This document shows, piece after piece, positions 63,046 to 64,000 of a DNA stretch of 64,000 bases. A program made the position numbers and the translations under genes. Numbering within the stretch: the stretch's first letter is position 1; every line of letters begins with the position of its first letter. Below the pieces are notes generated by a model. The model was not told the origin of the DNA and did not search any database. It saw only the letters and a program-made list of their open reading frames with translations. The DNA is from Coraliomargarita sinensis (lineage in GTDB: Bacteria; Verrucomicrobiota; Verrucomicrobiia; Opitutales; Coraliomargaritaceae): contig NZ_QHJQ01000003.1 of the NCBI RefSeq assembly GCF_003185655.1, positions 248,001 through 312,000 on the forward strand, given 5' to 3'.

Positions 63046-64000
63046 CTAGAGTCGAATGGTCAACGACCTGCCGTGGGCATCCAGTTGCTCGAGGCGTGCG
63101 AAGGTCTCGACGACCGGTGCGGCCGCTTGAAGTGATTTCGCGTTGTAGCGCACGGTGCTGGAGCGGCGCATAAAATCGGTCGCCTGCAGCCCGCTAAAGA
63201 AACGCCCGGCTCGTCCGGTCGGCAGTGTGTGGCTGGGGCCGGCGGTAAAGTCACCCAAAACCGTCGGCGTCATATAGCCCTGCAGGATCGCACCGGCAGT
63301 CGTAATCTGTTTGGTCAGTGGTTCGATCGACTTATCCGCAACCTGAAGCTCCAGGTGTTCCGGTGCAATGTAGTTGGCCACAGTCGCGGTCTGGCTCAGG
63401 GACTGGCAGGCCACCGCCAGAAAACGATCCTGCATCACCTTTTCACACTTGGCGCTGTGACTGAGTTCCGGCAACTGCTTCTCGATTTCCTTCTCCACCT
63501 TCCCCAACAGCACCTTACTGGTGGTGGCAAAATAAATAATCTCCTTACCACTGCCGTGTTCGGCTTGAGCCAGCAAGTCGGCGGCGACGTGGGCGGGCTT
63601 GGCGCCGCCGTCGGCAATCACCATCACCTCACTGGGTCCCGGCAGCAAGTCGATGCCTACAGTGCCGAGCACCTGCCGTTTGGCCTCCATAACGAAGGCA
63701 TTTCCCGGGCCGTAAATCTTATCGACCGCAGGAACGGTCTCCGTCCCGTAAGCCATGGCGCCAATGGCCTGCACGCCCCCCACTTTGTAAATTTCTTCAA
63801 TGCCCACCATGGCGAGTGCGGCCAGCATACCCGGGGCAATCTCTCCTTCCGCGTTCGGCGGTGTGCAGACCACAATCTGCGGACACTTCACCAGCTTGGC
63901 CAGCACGGCCGACATAATGACGCTCGAGACCAAGGGGACATTTCCACCCGGCACATAAAGGCCGACACGCTGAATGGGATAAAAGCGCTCGCCCACCGTT
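63046..64000 (-). CDS. hisD: histidinol dehydrogenase (3' part, runs off the window)
   Basis: The last two steps of histidine synthesis, oxidising histidinol to histidine with NAD and zinc. About 318 C-terminal residues are present, and the N-terminal third (roughly 110 of about 430) lies beyond the window edge. Signatures seen are YVPGGNVPLVSSVIMSA, DKIYGPGNAFVMEAKRQV, GIDLLPGPSEVMVIADGGA, AQAEHGSGKEIIYF, IAPEHLEL with the conserved histidine and HTLPTGRAGRFFSGL. It is separate from hisC-hisB, so the histidine genes are dispersed. Confidence 0.95.
   Translation of the reverse strand, partial: TVGERFYPIQRVGLYVPGGNVPLVSSVIMSAVLAKLVKCPQIVVCTPPNAEGEIAPGMLAALAMVGIEEIYKVGGVQAIGAMAYGTETVPAVDKIYGPGNAFVMEAKRQVLGTVGIDLLPGPSEVMVIADGGAKPAHVAADLLAQAEHGSGKEIIYFATTSKVLLGKVEKEIEKQLPELSHSAKCEKVMQDRFLAVACQSLSQTATVANYIAPEHLELQVADKSIEPLTKQITTAGAILQGYMTPTVLGDFTAGPSHTLPTGRAGRFFSGLQATDFMRRSSTVRYNAKSLQAAAPVVETFARLEQLDAHGRSLTIRL

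Overview
The window looks like a chromosomal piece of a marine Verrucomicrobiota bacterium, probably class Opitutae (Coraliomargarita/Puniceicoccales-like). This is inferred from three PEP-CTERM proteins, many secreted S1-family sulfatases and SASA-type esterases, a PDZ-DUF6288 protein, LamG and beta-helix exoproteins with 'DPDxDG' calcium-binding tails, an OleC-OleD pair and a moderately GC-rich composition. No 16S rRNA or tRNA was seen, so the assignment is not proven.

Layout. 1-9 kb: housekeeping genes (YacP-like NYN protein, HisS, an HU protein, a ClpX-like ATPase, MenG/UbiE, two RNA methyltransferases) and a hybrid histidine kinase whose ATPase domain looks degenerate. 9-14 kb: OleC-OleD of long-chain olefin synthesis, then an amtB-glnK ammonium operon behind a textbook sigma-54 promoter. 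14-17.3 kb: an SDR protein divergent from hemF-hemE. 17.3-25.4 kb: a PEP-CTERM serine protease, a NarL/LuxR-type two-component pair, a second PEP-CTERM protein, a LamG plus five-bladed-propeller exoprotein and trpA. 25.6-35.1 kb: large exoproteins (beta-helix, two SASA esterases, DUF6288). 35.1-44.5 kb: hemX/ccsA-hemA, serC, several small genes and a compact hisC-hisB-folP-folB-folK block. 44.6-62.9 kb: a sulfated-glycan utilisation locus with a GntR-type regulator, five intact sulfatases, a lipid-anchored or secreted amidohydrolase, an SP-family sugar transporter, a nucleotidyltransferase and an unknown 840-900-residue secreted protein. hisD runs off the right end.

The main new observation is a candidate regulon in the sulfatase locus. 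Near-identical short palindromes (GTRTCC-N5-GGAYAC, or the looser CTGTA-N11-TACAG) sit 12 bp before the GntR start codon, 12 bp before a truncated paralogue of that gene, between two divergent sulfatase genes, and between a sulfatase operon and the divergent sugar transporter. The locus has also been rearranged. At 53.7-54.5 kb the 5' end of a second GntR gene, still carrying its operator, is joined head-on to an internally deleted, stop-containing sulfatase copy. An esterase remnant lies nearby, and a small secreted-protein gene with an in-frame TAG lies just before the regulator.

Other patterns: a family of intergenic palindromes framed by GTAG...CTAC with covarying inner hairpins, an 18-bp perfect inverted repeat enclosing about 90 bp near glnK, a 7-bp tandem repeat inside a short reading frame whose ATG overlaps the serC stop codon, and two unannotated-size membrane peptides.
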